Assembly (NCBI GenBank): GCA_001600415.1
Contig: BCJX01000006.1
Coordinates: forward strand, 1,920,364 to 1,984,363
DNA from: Pascua guehoae
Lineage: Eukaryota > Basidiomycota > Tremellomycetes > Trichosporonales > Trichosporonaceae
Direction: 5' to 3'
DNA: 64,000 nt
Both the position numbers and the translations under genes were made by a program. The notes under the pieces are model-generated. The model worked only from the letters and a program-made list of their open reading frames with translations. It made no database searches and was not told where the DNA came from. Shown in pieces: positions 33,807-44,860 of this stretch; position 1 is the first letter of the stretch, and every line of letters begins with the position of its first letter.

Positions 33807-35135
33807 GCTGGTGGTGGGTTGTGTGGGGGAGGGTTGGTGAGGAGGGAGGAATCTGTCAGTGAGTGTGAAGGAGGCGTGTTGAACTTGTCTGACACAAACG
33901 ACTGCAGCTTTATGAAGGCGCGTTCAGCCCTCGGAGCCTGCGATCCAACATTCGTGAACGGCGCGGATACCATGGTCAAACAACGGCCCACAGCTGCCGC
34001 CGGGTGGCCCCGGAAACCTCTGCGGGCGATGCTCGAATCAGAACGCGGTAGTTGCATTGATCTTATTCACACTACGGGCGGCGCCGGCGGCTGGATCAGC
34101 GGCGCTCTGCCGACCAAAGGACGCGCTGCAGGCACTGGGCGAGCGAAGTTGGGCGTCGTGTGTGTGTAACCCAAGCATTCCTCTGTTGCACTAGGCGTTC
34201 GGGTCTCCTTGGCACGTCCGCTCGGAAGAAAAGTCCAAGATGAGTCCAAGGACAATGACGTTTGACAGTGTGGGTTGGTGCCGATTATGGAGAGTGGCAT
34301 GGTGGCTTAGCCGATTCGGACATTCAACAAGGGGCCCAGGAGGGCAGAATACAAGAGGGAAACGACCAGATGTTCCTAGCGTCAGTGGCGTGTAGACACA
34401 AGGGGGGGACGTGCGCCCGCGGCGCTTCAGTGGCGTTTTGCGGGGGCATTGGTGCCTTGCTCCGGTTTACTCCGGCCAACCAACTGCATTGGCCCAGTTT
34501 CAACCATTCGTCTGGTGGACGGGTGTCGTTGCGCAGTTCAAGTGGCCACTAGGGCAGATGATGTGTCATCAAGGGTGCATACAGGCCCCGGCATCGCTGC
34601 CAAACCTGAAAGTGTGCGCGGTAGCCGCCCCCCAGGTCGTCCACGGAACATCCTGGCTAACACAAATATAGCGTCTGATGGTCGCGCGCCTGGTCTTGCC
34701 TTGTTGTTGCTGGCTGTCATGGGCGTGACTTTGGCAGTGGGCCAAAGCCCTAGATCCATCAATCAGGGCCCATGCATCATTGGGTCACGTTCAGAACTTT
34801 GATTTTGGGGTGCCAGACTTGCTCGACAGCTGCTGGCTGCCAGATGCCAGTTGTTGACCGTTGATGGCACTAAACTCAACATGGTTAAACATTTCGAGGA
34901 CCTTGATCGGTGCCTGCTCAACTGATCGGCGCCTCCTCGAACCCATCAACAGAGCCTACACGCTACTGTGAGGTGATCGTAGGCATGTTCACAAGGTCAG
35001 GCAAACGGGTCGGGCAGAGTAGATGCAGGGCAGAGGCACAAAGCTTGTTTGCCGAGATCTGAGTCCGCCGGGCGGCGAGGTCCGCCCACACCTGCCAAGG
35101 CCATGCGACATGCAGCACGACACGCATAAAGCACA
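33807..35135. other. intergenic, flavohaemoglobin promoter side
   Basis: Upstream region of the flavohaemoglobin gene and 3' side of the deaminase-like gene. A direct repeat of gatcgg(t/c)gcctgctcaa-like sequence lies near 34904-34935. No ORF of coding quality. Confidence 0.5.
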
Positions 35136-37023
35136 CTACAAACCCTCGGCGCGTTCAAACGCGTCCAACCGCTTCTCCATTACGTCCCTAGCCTCTTGGT
35201 CGAGCGCGCCGCGCATCGCCCTCCGCCCAAGGTCGACGAGGTCGCGTCGCGACAGGCCAAAGTGCGTCGCGGCGTGCAAATGCTCCTCTGCGCTCGTGGA
35301 CCCAAACACGCCAACGTCGTCAGTGCCTAGGCTGAGCGAACCGCCGCGCGGCCACCACCAGCCAAAGTGGTGGTCTACAAACGTCGGCGAGCACTCGTGA
35401 GATGATACAGTCTCGTCGTCTGCCGGGGATTTCTTGGGCAGCATCCCCGCGAGGACGTTGCAGCTGAGGCACATTTCTGGCGCAATTCCCGCGGCGAGAA
35501 TACGCTCGCGCATCGGGACGGCGACGTGGATTGCGTGGCCGAGCCGCTTGGGCTGCCACGAGAGCATCTCCTCGAGCTCGGCCTCGCTGCTCGACGCCGG
35601 CACCTCTGCAAAGTGGAGCACATAGCCCAGGCCGTGAGCGCGCGCACGGGCAAACGCAGGCGCAAAGCGGCGCACGTCAATGGGTGTGTTGACGTCGCCG
35701 CAAAGGTCGAGGCCGACGACGGGCTCGCCCGCATCCCGCAGCGCCAGCGCGCGGCCCACAATCGCGTCCGCGGCTGTCGGGTCATGCTTGACGCGGTCCA
35801 GCGAGACGATGAGCCGCACAACCATCCGGCCCTCGGTGCCAGTTTGGCTATTCCACCGGTTAATCTCACGCAGGATGACTGCTGTCGTGCCCCCTTCTTC
35901 CCCCACAAGAGGCCGTGGCGTGCTCCGTAGCTCGAGGTAGGTCACTCCATCGGCTGCAAAGTCCTCCAGGACCGCGCGTGTCGCGAGTGCGAGGCTCTCG
36001 GGTGTGTTGACGAGGCGGTAGATGTAGGTGTTGAAGTGAGCAAAGAAGCTGCGGGTCAGAATGCGATGAGATGGAGTGATGGTCGATACCCGGGGCCATT
36101 ATGAGGATGAGACTCCGCCAGCCCCACCAGCCCGGGGGCTGCACCCCAGTTCAAACTTGTAGCAACAGAACGCGTCGCTCTCCCCAGTGCCTTACCTGCT
36201 GTCTGTGGACAGGAATCCATGGACAGGAATCCATGGACAGGAATCCATGGACAGGAATCCATGGACAGGAATCTGTGGACAGGAATCCGTGGAGAGGAAT
36301 TTGTGGACGGGAATCCACAGGGATATATGGTTGGGGGAACGTGCCCCCCGCACGTCAGCCAATAGAGGCGCGTGGTTGGAGGCCGTGATACACCCGAACC
36401 AGGGGTGTTCGGCATCAGAGATCATCAGCGGCCTCGTGCTGGGCACCGCTTTGAGTCTCGGCCATGTCAACACCACACGAGCACCACACGAGACAGAATG
36501 CACGATATCCAATGTATTCCACATGACTTTTCAGCGCAGGTACTTACGACTCGACGCCCTGCGCGCCACTGGGATCCTCGAGCGCCGTCTCGGGAGGCTC
36601 GAGGTCGGCGACCTCGGCGTCGCCTGCTGCGCGCCGCTGTGCCCAGATGGTCTGGAGGACGTCCTTTGTGATGCTGCCTGTGAGGTGGGCGTGAAGCTTG
36701 GCGTGTCAGCGGTAGTAGAAGGTACGGCCGGGGGGGCCACCTGGCAATGGGGACGGCGATACCGAGGCATGAGGCTGATGGTGGTCGCCGCAGGCCAGAT
36801 TGGTAATTTGGACGCTGTCCTCGCCGCCGTCGCGTCCTCGACTCGTGGCAGTTGACTCATCGGCCCACATGCAGTGCCGCTCCCCATCCATAACCACGCT
36901 TTCAGCCGTCACAGTGAACATTATCAGGTCGGTTCGCCCACCACTCACCTCGACCTTTGGCAAGCGCCGGCAGAACGCGAGGTCTGGCGGGGTACGTTGA
37001 GCAGCCATGGAGATCGCGGCCAT
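35136..37023 (-). CDS. adenosine/N6-methyl-AMP deaminase-like protein (ADAL type)
   Basis: Zinc-dependent metallohydrolase of the adenosine deaminase family, 378 residues. Exons on minus 37023-36949, 36696-36548 and 36048-35136. Zinc and catalytic residues are visible: LHAHLTG (HxH at about 27-29), YVLHFAEVP (His and catalytic Glu), LGHAIHV (His) and LGTDDVGVF (Asp-Asp). Short length and FFAHFNTYIYRLVNT after the second intron favour the ADAL/MAPDA branch, which deaminates N6-methyl-AMP to IMP, over adenosine or adenine deaminases; this is inference from length and motif style. A second ATG at 37008 is a possible start. Introns are long for this window (251 and 499 nt), and the second contains a 14-bp minisatellite. 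It is divergent from the methyltransferase gene at 37593. Confidence 0.87.
36204..36322. repeat. 14-bp minisatellite (tggacaggaatcca), about 8 copies
   Basis: Tandem copies of tggacaggaatcca, the central four identical and the outer ones diverged (aatctgtgg, aatccgtgg, aatttgtgg). It lies in the 499-nt second intron of the deaminase-like gene, so copy-number change would not shift the frame. Confidence 0.93.
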
Positions 37024-37592
37024 GGACGTGGACGTGACGAGGGGAAGGGGATGGAGTCGAGTGAAAAGTAGGGAAGAAGATGGGCTAGTCGAACTACTCT
37101 CTCTACTCTACTCGTTAGTCTGGATGACCCGACGGCTTTGAGACTTACAGTAGGTAGCGTGCTAACAAACACGACCGAGTCAAACTAGTCGTCGCGTCGG
37201 GATCCAAAACAGCCAACCACGGCATGGACGGCATGGACGGCACGCGACTCCGCGCGGCGCATTTTTCCGACATTGCTCCGACCACGTGGTTGCGGAGACC
37301 CCACATTTCGTTTTGTTGCCAAGTATTTCTGGGGTCAGACGATCAGGATCAGACGTCGTCGCGTTTGATACTGATGCATGCAGGTGCAGTACAGTTCCCA
37401 GTTACCGTGTTTCAGCGTCACGACATTGTCCAAGCCCAGCTCGCAAGTCTCGTACTGGCAAGACACTCGTCACTCCAACCACTCGACTCACACTCCGACC
37501 CATCGCCCCCAATCGACATCGCTCGCCGTACCGACGACTCCGGCAACCCTCCCCCTCACCTCACTCCCCCTCGCCACCCCTGCGCGTCCACC
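37024..37592. promoter_or_regulatory. bidirectional promoter region, deaminase-like / methyltransferase
   Basis: 569 bp between two divergent start codons. No TATA box is obvious. The plus-strand frame is open from an ATG at 37224, so the methyltransferase could start there, but composition becomes protein-like only from 37593. Confidence 0.5.
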
Positions 37593-38570
37593 ATGGTGTA
37601 CGACTACGCGCCCGACCCGTCCGACCGGGAAGCGACCGACACCCACCCGCTCCCCGCAGCAATGACAAAGCACCACAGCGTGCTCCGGCACCCGCTGCCC
37701 CTGGGCCGCGTCGTCGAGCTCGTCCAGACCGTCGAGGGCGATACGACGGGGAGCACGCTGTGGATCGGCGGGCAGGTGCTGGCCGCCTACCTCTCGTCGC
37801 TCGGCACGGGCGTCGCCCGGACGGGTGGGGGTGGCAGGGCGCGTGCTGGTGTCGTGGATGACAACTCGAGCTTGGGTCGGGGTGGGTCGGGGCGGCCACG
37901 GGCGCTCGAGCTGGGTGCCGGCGTGGGGTACCTCGCGCTCACGCTCGCCAACGAGGGGTACGACGTGGTCGCGACCGATGTCGAGCCTGTCCTCGGGGGC
38001 GTGCTGAGGGTCAATGTCGAGCGGGCCGGGGGAGGCGTGGGGAGCGTGGGTGGGGACGTGCGTGTGGCCGAGGTCGATTGGGTGGTGGTGGATGAGGCCG
38101 AGCGCGAGAGGGGGCGGAGCGAGGGTCCGAGCGGCGTCGGGGTCACGGGGACGCCGGCGCGCGACTCTCCACCGGCGCCAGACTCCAACTCTCCCTCACC
38201 GTCTAGCTCTAGCTCCAAGTCGCCATCACCCCGCCCACACCCCCTCGCCGACCTCGGCACCTTCGACGTCGTCGTCACCACCGACACAATCTATGCGCCG
38301 CGCCTCGTCGCGCCGCTCTGGACGACGCTCACGGCCATTGCGCGCGCGCAGGCGCGCCGCCCGCCGCTCTATATTGCCCTCGAGCGGAGGGACCCGGCGC
38401 TCGTCGACGCCGCGATGCAGGCCGGGCGCGAGAGTGGGTGGGACCTGCGGCAAGTCGCGCACGCCAATGTCGCGCGTGCCATCGAGCGCACCGGGTGGGG
38501 GTGGGGCGAGGATGAGTGGGAAGGCGTCGAGGTGTGGAAGGGCAAGTGGTGCGGCAAGCGGCGCAAGTGA
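37593..38570 (+). CDS. METTL21-type (Methyltransf_16) protein methyltransferase
   Basis: S-adenosylmethionine-dependent methyltransferase of 325 residues, single exon. Start ATG 37593 has strong context (gtccaccATGg); the same frame is open from ATG 37224 but with low-complexity sequence. LRHPLPLGRVVELVQ and STLWIGGQVLAAYLSS precede motif I LELGAGVGYLALTLA (about 105-118), then YDVVATDVEPVL (acidic loop). After a Ser/Pro insert of about 60 residues (38100-38230) comes FDVVVTTDTIYAPRLVAPLW, equivalent to the DxxY-type motif of METTL21/EFM enzymes that methylate lysines in eEF1A, HSP70 or VCP. The target here is unknown. Its stop is 114 bp from the stop of the convergent Rix1-like gene, so transcripts probably overlap. 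Confidence 0.82.
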   Translation: MVYDYAPDPSDREATDTHPLPAAMTKHHSVLRHPLPLGRVVELVQTVEGDTTGSTLWIGGQVLAAYLSSLGTGVARTGGGGRARAGVVDDNSSLGRGGSGRPRALELGAGVGYLALTLANEGYDVVATDVEPVLGGVLRVNVERAGGGVGSVGGDVRVAEVDWVVVDEAERERGRSEGPSGVGVTGTPARDSPPAPDSNSPSPSSSSSKSPSPRPHPLADLGTFDVVVTTDTIYAPRLVAPLWTTLTAIARAQARRPPLYIALERRDPALVDAAMQAGRESGWDLRQVAHANVARAIERTGWGWGEDEWEGVEVWKGKWCGKRRK

Positions 38571-38684
38571 GGGATAATACGGAGGGCGGGAGATGGAGGC
38601 GGCGCAGCAGAGATTGTACGGGGCAGAACAGTACAGATACCATGCATAATCTATCCCTCTATGGCTGCCAGACGTGCCCTCTCG

Positions 38685-41110
38685 CTACTCGTCCTCGTCG
38701 TCCTCGTCCTCGTCATCGTCGTCGTCGCTCCCGCTGTCGAGGTCTGGAATCGCCTCGTCATCCGAGTCGGTCCCCGCGGCAGGAGCCGGTGCTGCTGGTG
38801 CTGCTGCAGCGGCAGTGGGGGCCTTGGCCGAGGGCGTCGACATGAATGGCACGGCTGGCGCAGCAGGAGCCTGCTGGGACGCAGATGCCGCTGAGGGCTC
38901 GACGTGTGCTGGTGTTGGTGGGGCCGGGACGGCGGCTGGAGCAGGTGGGGCAGTCACAGCTGGAGCAGGCGCAGGTGCGGGAGCAGGAGCGGTGAAGATG
39001 TGGGCAACTGGTGGCTGCGGAACTGGCGCAACAGGTGCTGGCACGACCGGTGCCGCCTTTACCTGCACGGCGGCAACAGCCACCGGCCCATCGTCGACGT
39101 CCATTTCCTCATCGGCGTCACCAGCCGCAGTAAAACCGAGCTCCTTGCGCACCTTGCGCTCGTCGTCGCTCTCTGGCGCAAACATGTGCAGCTGCGCCAG
39201 GGAGGGCATAGGACGCGCCATAGGCGGGAGAGCCGGGTGGAGGAGCAGGTCGAACGAGGGGGCCGCAGGAAGGACAGCAAGGAGGAGGGCGCGGACGTCA
39301 CGCGCCGTGCCGCCAGCCTCGAGGGTGGCGGCCTCCTGTAGTGTGCGGGTGACTGCCGCTTCGAGGGCGCGGTGGGTTGCGCGGTCGGCAAAGGACGAGG
39401 CGCGCGCGGGGAGGGCGAGGTAGAGGGAGAGGTGGAGGCGGATGGAGAATGTCAGGAGCGCGGGGGCAAGGAGAGGGGAGGGGTGGATGAGGGGTGCCAC
39501 TGGGACGTCAGTGTTGTTCCATCTGGGAAGTGGGCAACGTACATTCAACAGCGGCGACGACGACGTTTGCCTCGTCCGCACTTGTCGGGCGTGGGGCTCG
39601 CCCCTCGAGGCCGCCGACAAGCGCATCTTCCGCTCCACGAGCACGCTTCTTGCCCTTGGAGTGCTGCGTTGCGGCGGGCGGCGGAGGACGCGCGTCGAGC
39701 GCGGTGCCCATGATACCCAGTGAGAAGCGGAGCAGACGCGTCATGTACTCGACAGGCAGGATGGCGGCGGGGTACACGCCGAGGAGAACCGAGTGGAAGC
39801 GGAGGAGCTGGAGACGTGCCTCGCTGCGAGTTAGCTTGCCTCTCTGGACATTGTACCCACGTCATGGTCACAGGGACGCGCTCGAGGAGGTAGACCGAGT
39901 GCTCAAGAATGGCACCGAGGTGGGGAACGAGGTGGTCGCCGGTACTCGTTGCGGCAGTGAGGAGGTACAGTCCACAGTTCCATACGCGGGGCAGAGCAGC
40001 AATGAGAGCCGCATGGTGCTGGGGGGAGACATGCGGCGCGACAGGCGTGTCGAGCGAGAGGTTGAGGGCGCGCAGAGCCGACGAGACGATTTGCGCGAGT
40101 GGGACCGGCACAGGCCGGTTGGCGGGGGCATGGAGCAGCGCGAGGGCAATGTCAGTGTACCCTTCCAAGGCCGCCAGTGCGGTGGCCGTACGCAGGAGCG
40201 GGTCAGGCGAGAAGGGCGGTACGCCCGCGGGCGGCGGCAGCGGCGTTGTCCGTGGGTTCTCCTCCTCCCACGCATCGGCGGCGAGGGCAGAGAGCGAGGC
40301 CGCAATACCGCCGAGGGCATCGCGCATGTCCGTACCCCACGCGGCGGGAGCCGCAGCCTTGCCTCCTGTGAGATGGAGGACGGCGAGGACATCTGCGGCC
40401 GCCAGGCGCGTGTGTTCGGGGACGGCAGAGCCGGCAAGCGCGAGCGCGGTGAGGGGACCCCGAATATGGGCGACGGTGGGGCGGAACGGTGCCGGAGAAG
40501 AGAGGAGGAGGGCACGCGTCGTCTCCAGGACAGACGGGAGGACATCCCACTGGCCGTCGAGGCGCTCGACGAGGCGGCCCAGCGCGACGGCAAGCTTGCC
40601 CATGGCGGGCTGGACGACCTCGCGCTCGAATGTCGGTGCCTGGGGTGCGGCAGACACCAGCGCGCGCGCGAGTGCGAGGAAGGCGGGGAGTGTGTCGGCC
40701 GGTGTTGAGGGTGACTGGCATTAGCATCAGAGTTGAATGACAGCGAACACGGTCAGATGGGTTATAATCATACGTGAACGATGCACGCTCCAGCCATCTA
40801 AACAGTGCGGACTCACGCTCAAAGCACCAAGACACGCGCCCATCCAAGCCTTTCCACACTGGGCAGCAGCATGCCCCTCCTCGTCCTGAACCACAACGGC
40901 GGCCGCAATATCGCACGCCGCAGCATCGCGCGACGCGACAGACGAGTTGAGGCGCGTGAGCCACTTGGACACACCCGTGACGGCGGACGGGTGCCGCAGT
41001 GGCTGGTGGACGCGGAGGAGCTCGAGCGCCGCGGCGGACGGGAGAGGGAGGGCGGCGAGGAGGGTCATTGCCGTCGATCCCGAGAGGGATGGGGCGGGAG
41101 TGGCCGGCAT
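38685..41110 (-). CDS. Rix1/PELP1-like pre-rRNA processing protein
   Basis: A 747-residue protein in four exons on minus: 41110-40817, 40714-39861, 39823-39543 and 39499-38685. All four join in frame. The first 500 residues are Leu/Ala-rich helical-repeat-like sequence with conserved-looking LTRLNSSVASRDAAAC and CGKAWMGACLGALS near the N-terminus. Then comes a Pro/Ala low-complexity linker (residues about 600-720) and a strongly acidic C-terminal tail (DEAIPDLDSGSDDDDDEDED). Order and tail match fungal Rix1, the PELP1 homologue of the Rix1-Ipi1-Ipi3 complex that works on 60S precursor maturation in the nucleus. No single diagnostic motif was confirmed, so the family call is by overall architecture; another nucleolar scaffold is possible. 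Confidence 0.65.
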
Positions 41111-41865
41111 CGTGACGCGGGGGGTGATGCTGGTGTGAGATGTGAGGTGAGGCGAGACGAGACGAGCAGTGGGCTGGCTATCCGTAGTCTGGTAGAGTTG
41201 TTGGCCAGTTGGTTCAGAAATTCCATGGTGGGTGGAAGCGGTGAGCGTGGGAGAGTAAAATGGTCTGATCGGAAGTGTATCCCGCCAAATGTCGTTGTGG
41301 GCATCCCATTGGTTACTGATCGGAATTCATGTCCGTCACATGGGCTGCTCGCAATCTTGCCGACCAGGCTGCAGTGGGACGTCCCTCTTCCAAGGCAACC
41401 GACAGAGTCGATATCCTTGCCGTTGGACGCGTTCTCTCCACCTCCTGCTACTACTCCCTGCTTGTGTTCAAGATCCACAACCTACAAGCCTGCTCTTGGC
41501 GCTCTGTTTTGCTTCGGTGTTGCCCTGGTGTTGCCCTCTACTGGCTCGACTGGCTCGACCAACTCGACGAGCTCAACCTGTGTGCCACTTTCATACCCAT
41601 AGCTATGTAACCGGCCATGTCACAACGCGGGAACAAACTGCCTGACATGGACACGACCATCCCCAGCCGGCACACATGACACTCACACTGTCGTAAAACA
41701 GCAGCCCTCACGCTCCGAGCCAAAAGAGCCACCATGTCCCCCAATGCCGACACCAACCTAAACCCCAGTCATTCTGGCCCAGCTCGAGCTCATCATCATC
41801 GCCTTTGGGCCCATCCGATGGGCCGGGTCGCGCCGCGCCGTCCCCCGTAGCCGGCAGACATGACA
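41111..41865. other. intergenic upstream of Rix1-like gene
   Basis: Contains short repeats of ctggctcgac (41541-41565) and gagacga (41150). No gene recognised before the tRNA at 41866. Confidence 0.5.
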
Positions 41866-41936
41866 ACATCGTTGGTGAAACGGTATCATGCTACTTTGCC
41901 ATAGTAGCGGCAGGAGTTCGACTCTCCTACGATGTA
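41866..41936 (+). tRNA. tRNA-Gly (GCC), no intron
   Basis: The acceptor acatcgt/acgatgt pairs perfectly. The anticodon stem ctact/agtag closes the loop TTGCCAT, giving GCC. The T arm is aggag-ttcgact-ctcct, with discriminator A at 41936. The 71-nt length is normal for glycine tRNA. It is the only one of four tRNA genes here without an intron. Confidence 0.96.
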
Positions 41937-42967
41937 GCTCTTCTTTTGCAGCTCGAGGCTGTCGTTTTGAATGCCGGTTGGAGTGCACACCAGTCTTTTT
42001 GGTAGTCAAGAGTTTGTGGGGTGTTGGCAGGGCGCAGAGGGAATGGGCTCCGGAGCTGGTGTTGAGTGAGCTTTTTCACACACCGGCACGGACCAACTGA
42101 TAACCGACGATTGACATCTGACATTCAGCATGCCTTGGGAGCCCTTGCGACGTACCAGTGTCGCGACCGCCTGAGCAGGATGAACTGACTCACTGGCAAT
42201 GCTCGGGACCTCACGTGTCATCCCATACTCGAACGTGCACCCAAAGTTATCATCCAACCCCACCCGCGCGTGCACGCGTTGTTTCGCCTCTTCGACACCG
42301 ACTTCTGCCGTGCCAGCAATGGGAGGCAGTTTGACTAGTTTGCCTATTACGAAACCCGACGAAGAGCTGCAGTCACGGTATAGAGCGCCTGGCCATCGTG
42401 GGGTCAAACGACATATGCAGCAACTTTAAGAATTCACGAGCTTCGCTGTCGCCATATATCTTGCACGAGGTTCGCCTGCTTCGTGGGCAGTGGACGATAT
42501 GAATACCTACTTGCTTCCCCTCGTCTCACGGGGCGGCCGAGCGGGTTGCTGTGAAACATGGATACTTACCGTGCACACTGTTGTTGTAAACAACTTCACC
42601 TCTCTTCAGTTTCCGACCACTTGCCCACAGCCAGCTTTACTTTATCCTCCACCAATTTTGGGTATCCACAACTCAAGATCAGTAACTACTGACCCACGGT
42701 AGAATCGATCCAACGGCGCCATTCGGCTCAGTAGATAAGAATGTGGCCAGCGATGTGAGGGTGCAGCCGACGCACAGCGAGTGCACCATCGAATAGTCGC
42801 AGTGCACAATGCACCATTGAACGTGTCACAGTCGGTCGCAAAATCCAATCAGTAGCTCGCCTGATAGGCAGCCTGCAGCCGAGCGTCAGTGCGAACCGCA
42901 TTGGATGTGTCACTGTGCGCGAGGCACCGTCCAATGCGTCTGCATTCTAGTTGCTACACCTCGCCTC
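41937..42967. other. intergenic between tRNA-Gly and Rpn13 gene
   Basis: Holds a cluster of related short words (gtgcacc, gtgtcac, ccaat) at 42770-42930, some in inverted orientation. No gene recognised. The 3' end of the Rpn13 gene is at its right edge. Confidence 0.5.
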
Positions 42968-44310
42968 CTAGTCCGTCTCCATCTTGTCATCATCCTTGGT
43001 CTCCTTCGACTCGTCCTTGACCTCACGCAGCGCCGCGAGGAACGTGCGCAGATTCCACGCCGCGCCCTCGGGTGCGTGCGCCCACGGCATCATCGACTCG
43101 GGCAGCGTCCCGTTCCTAAGGGCCATCTCTAGGCTCGACACGGCGTCGCGGAACTGCTGCGTCCCCACGACGCGGAGCAGTGTCTGCGCGGTGGTCGCCG
43201 AGGTTGCACCCGCACCTTCGCCGGCAAGTTCGGGGGGCATGTGGTGTGCAAGCTCGTCGGCGAGCTGAGGGCGCTCGGCGACGAGGCGCGAGACCGTCTC
43301 CGGGGTCAGAATGTCTGTGAGGCTCGCATCCTCGTTGTCTGGGATCGGGAGGTTGTTCTCGGCCCACTGGAAAAGGAGGCGGGCCATGTCCTGGTTCTGG
43401 TTCTGGCCCGTCGACGAGCTCGGGCCAGCGTCGGCCGACGACGCCGCAGCGGGGGCAGTGGTGGCGGTGCGCTTCGCCTCGGGGGCGCCGGGAGCGTCAG
43501 TGGTGGCGGCAGCCGTAGCAGGCGCCGGGGTCGCGGGGACAGGCGGGCGGTACGAGTCGGGGATCGGTGCCGTGCCGAGGCTACACTGTTAGTTACTTCC
43601 ATGACAGGACAGGGTGGCGACGCAATGATGTCAGGAGGCACGACGGCGTCACCGGAAACAATATCTCGAAAGGAGAGGCAGCCTTGGTATCTCCAGTACA
43701 GCTAGCCTCGGTAGGGATAAGAATGTTAGACGCACACATAGTCGGGGTCCTGAAGGATGGCATTGATGTCGGCACATGCGCGCGCGTCCGCCTCACCGAG
43801 GGTACCGCGCTGGAGCCAGAACTGGGCGTCAGAGAGCTACACTGGGGAGCAGTCGAGCACAGCGGCAGAGCCCTCGGCACACTCACGAAGTGGACCTGGT
43901 TCGAGCTGTTAAACTTGAGTACGTAGGTGCGGCCCGACGCGTCCTGTCTGTCAGTCCTGGCCATTGTTTGAACATCCCGGCAAAAACGTACAGCGCGGAC
44001 GGGGAGGAACTCTGCCTCGGCGGGGAAGATGAGCAGCTCCTGCAACGTCAGCGGTGAAGTCACATCAAATGCAAGCGGGATGATCGGACGTACGTCCTCG
44101 GCGGTGCTCGTGTCCTTGTTGCGCCACACTGCGAGTCAGTCATGTTGATACAGACGAGCGTGTCCAGCCACGACACGACGCACCAAAGTTGACAATACCC
44201 TGGTCGAGGCGGACCTCGACAACGCCCTTCTCGGGCTGTGGGTCGACCCACTTGGCCGTGTCGGAGCGGCGGAACGAGCGGCCTGCGGGGAGCTGAACGA
44301 CGGCGGACAT
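42968..44310 (-). CDS. RPN13: proteasomal ubiquitin receptor Rpn13/ADRM1
   Basis: Subunit of the 19S regulatory particle that binds ubiquitin and recruits the deubiquitinase UCH37. Six exons on minus: 44310-44184, 44128-44094, 44039-43992, 43943-43887, 43821-43736 and 43580-42968, 321 residues, all in frame. Introns are 37-155 nt. The N-terminal Pru domain reads VEVRLDQGIVNF, VWRNKDTSTAEDELLIFPAE (in two exons), SGRTYVLKFNSSNQVHF and FWLQ; the last is the hallmark of the ubiquitin-binding loop. A Pro/Ala/Thr linker follows. The C-terminal helical region (LTDILTPETVSRLVAERP, then FRDAVSSLEMALRNG) matches the DEUBAD domain that binds UCH37. Yeast Rpn13 lacks this domain, so this protein is closer to the animal form. 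The acidic end (KDDDKMETD) is also typical of ADRM1. Confidence 0.94.
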
Positions 44311-44860
44311 TGTGATGGAGTAATGAGAGTGTAGAATGGGGCGGGTGATGTGGTTTCAACAATGCTTGTCCAAGTGTCGTCAGCGTTGACGTTCATGCGT
44401 GACTGCTCTCGCTGTGCGGGCGTCAGGGTCATGCAAGCACGTGGCTAGAGGCTGACACTGAGATTGGAGGTTCTAATACCCATTAGTTTGAGCTACTAAT
44501 GACTTTCTTGCCACGTCCATTTCAATTTTACTTCCGCGTTTCCTTGGCAACTAGGCCATGATGATCCCGATGACGTAACAGGCCCCTTTATTAACAACAA
44601 CCCGCCAGCCCCAGACCAGTTTGTTCCATGGTCCATGTGGTAGTAACCCCACGAGATCACGCGTGGTGCTGATATCGTGTTGTTGCACACTCCATCATCT
44701 CACGTTCGGTCATCAACTCGACGTACGACGAAAAGATACGTCGCAGCAAGCTGCCCTGATAACGATTACTGCTTGAAGCCCCCCTCGAGCGGCTGTCTCG
44801 GGGTGTCTGCTGTCCTCTTCGCAGCAATTCGAAACCTACTTACGCGTCACGACATCAACC
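44311..44860. promoter_or_regulatory. bidirectional promoter region, RPN13 / LtrA-like
   Basis: 550 bp between divergent start codons. I looked for the proteasome-associated Rpn4-type element (GGTGGCAAA) and do not see it. The middle is AT-richer than the genes. Confidence 0.5.

Noticed and set aside
37224..37592. N-terminal extension of the methyltransferase from ATG 37224
   Set aside because: Frame is open, but the added 123 residues are low in conservation-like features and the ATG at 37593 has the better context and fits the family start.
42770..42930. Cluster of gtgcacc/gtgtcac words as a structured RNA
   Set aside because: Pairing is scattered and not in register, unlike the fold-back at 30396; no consistent stem could be drawn.
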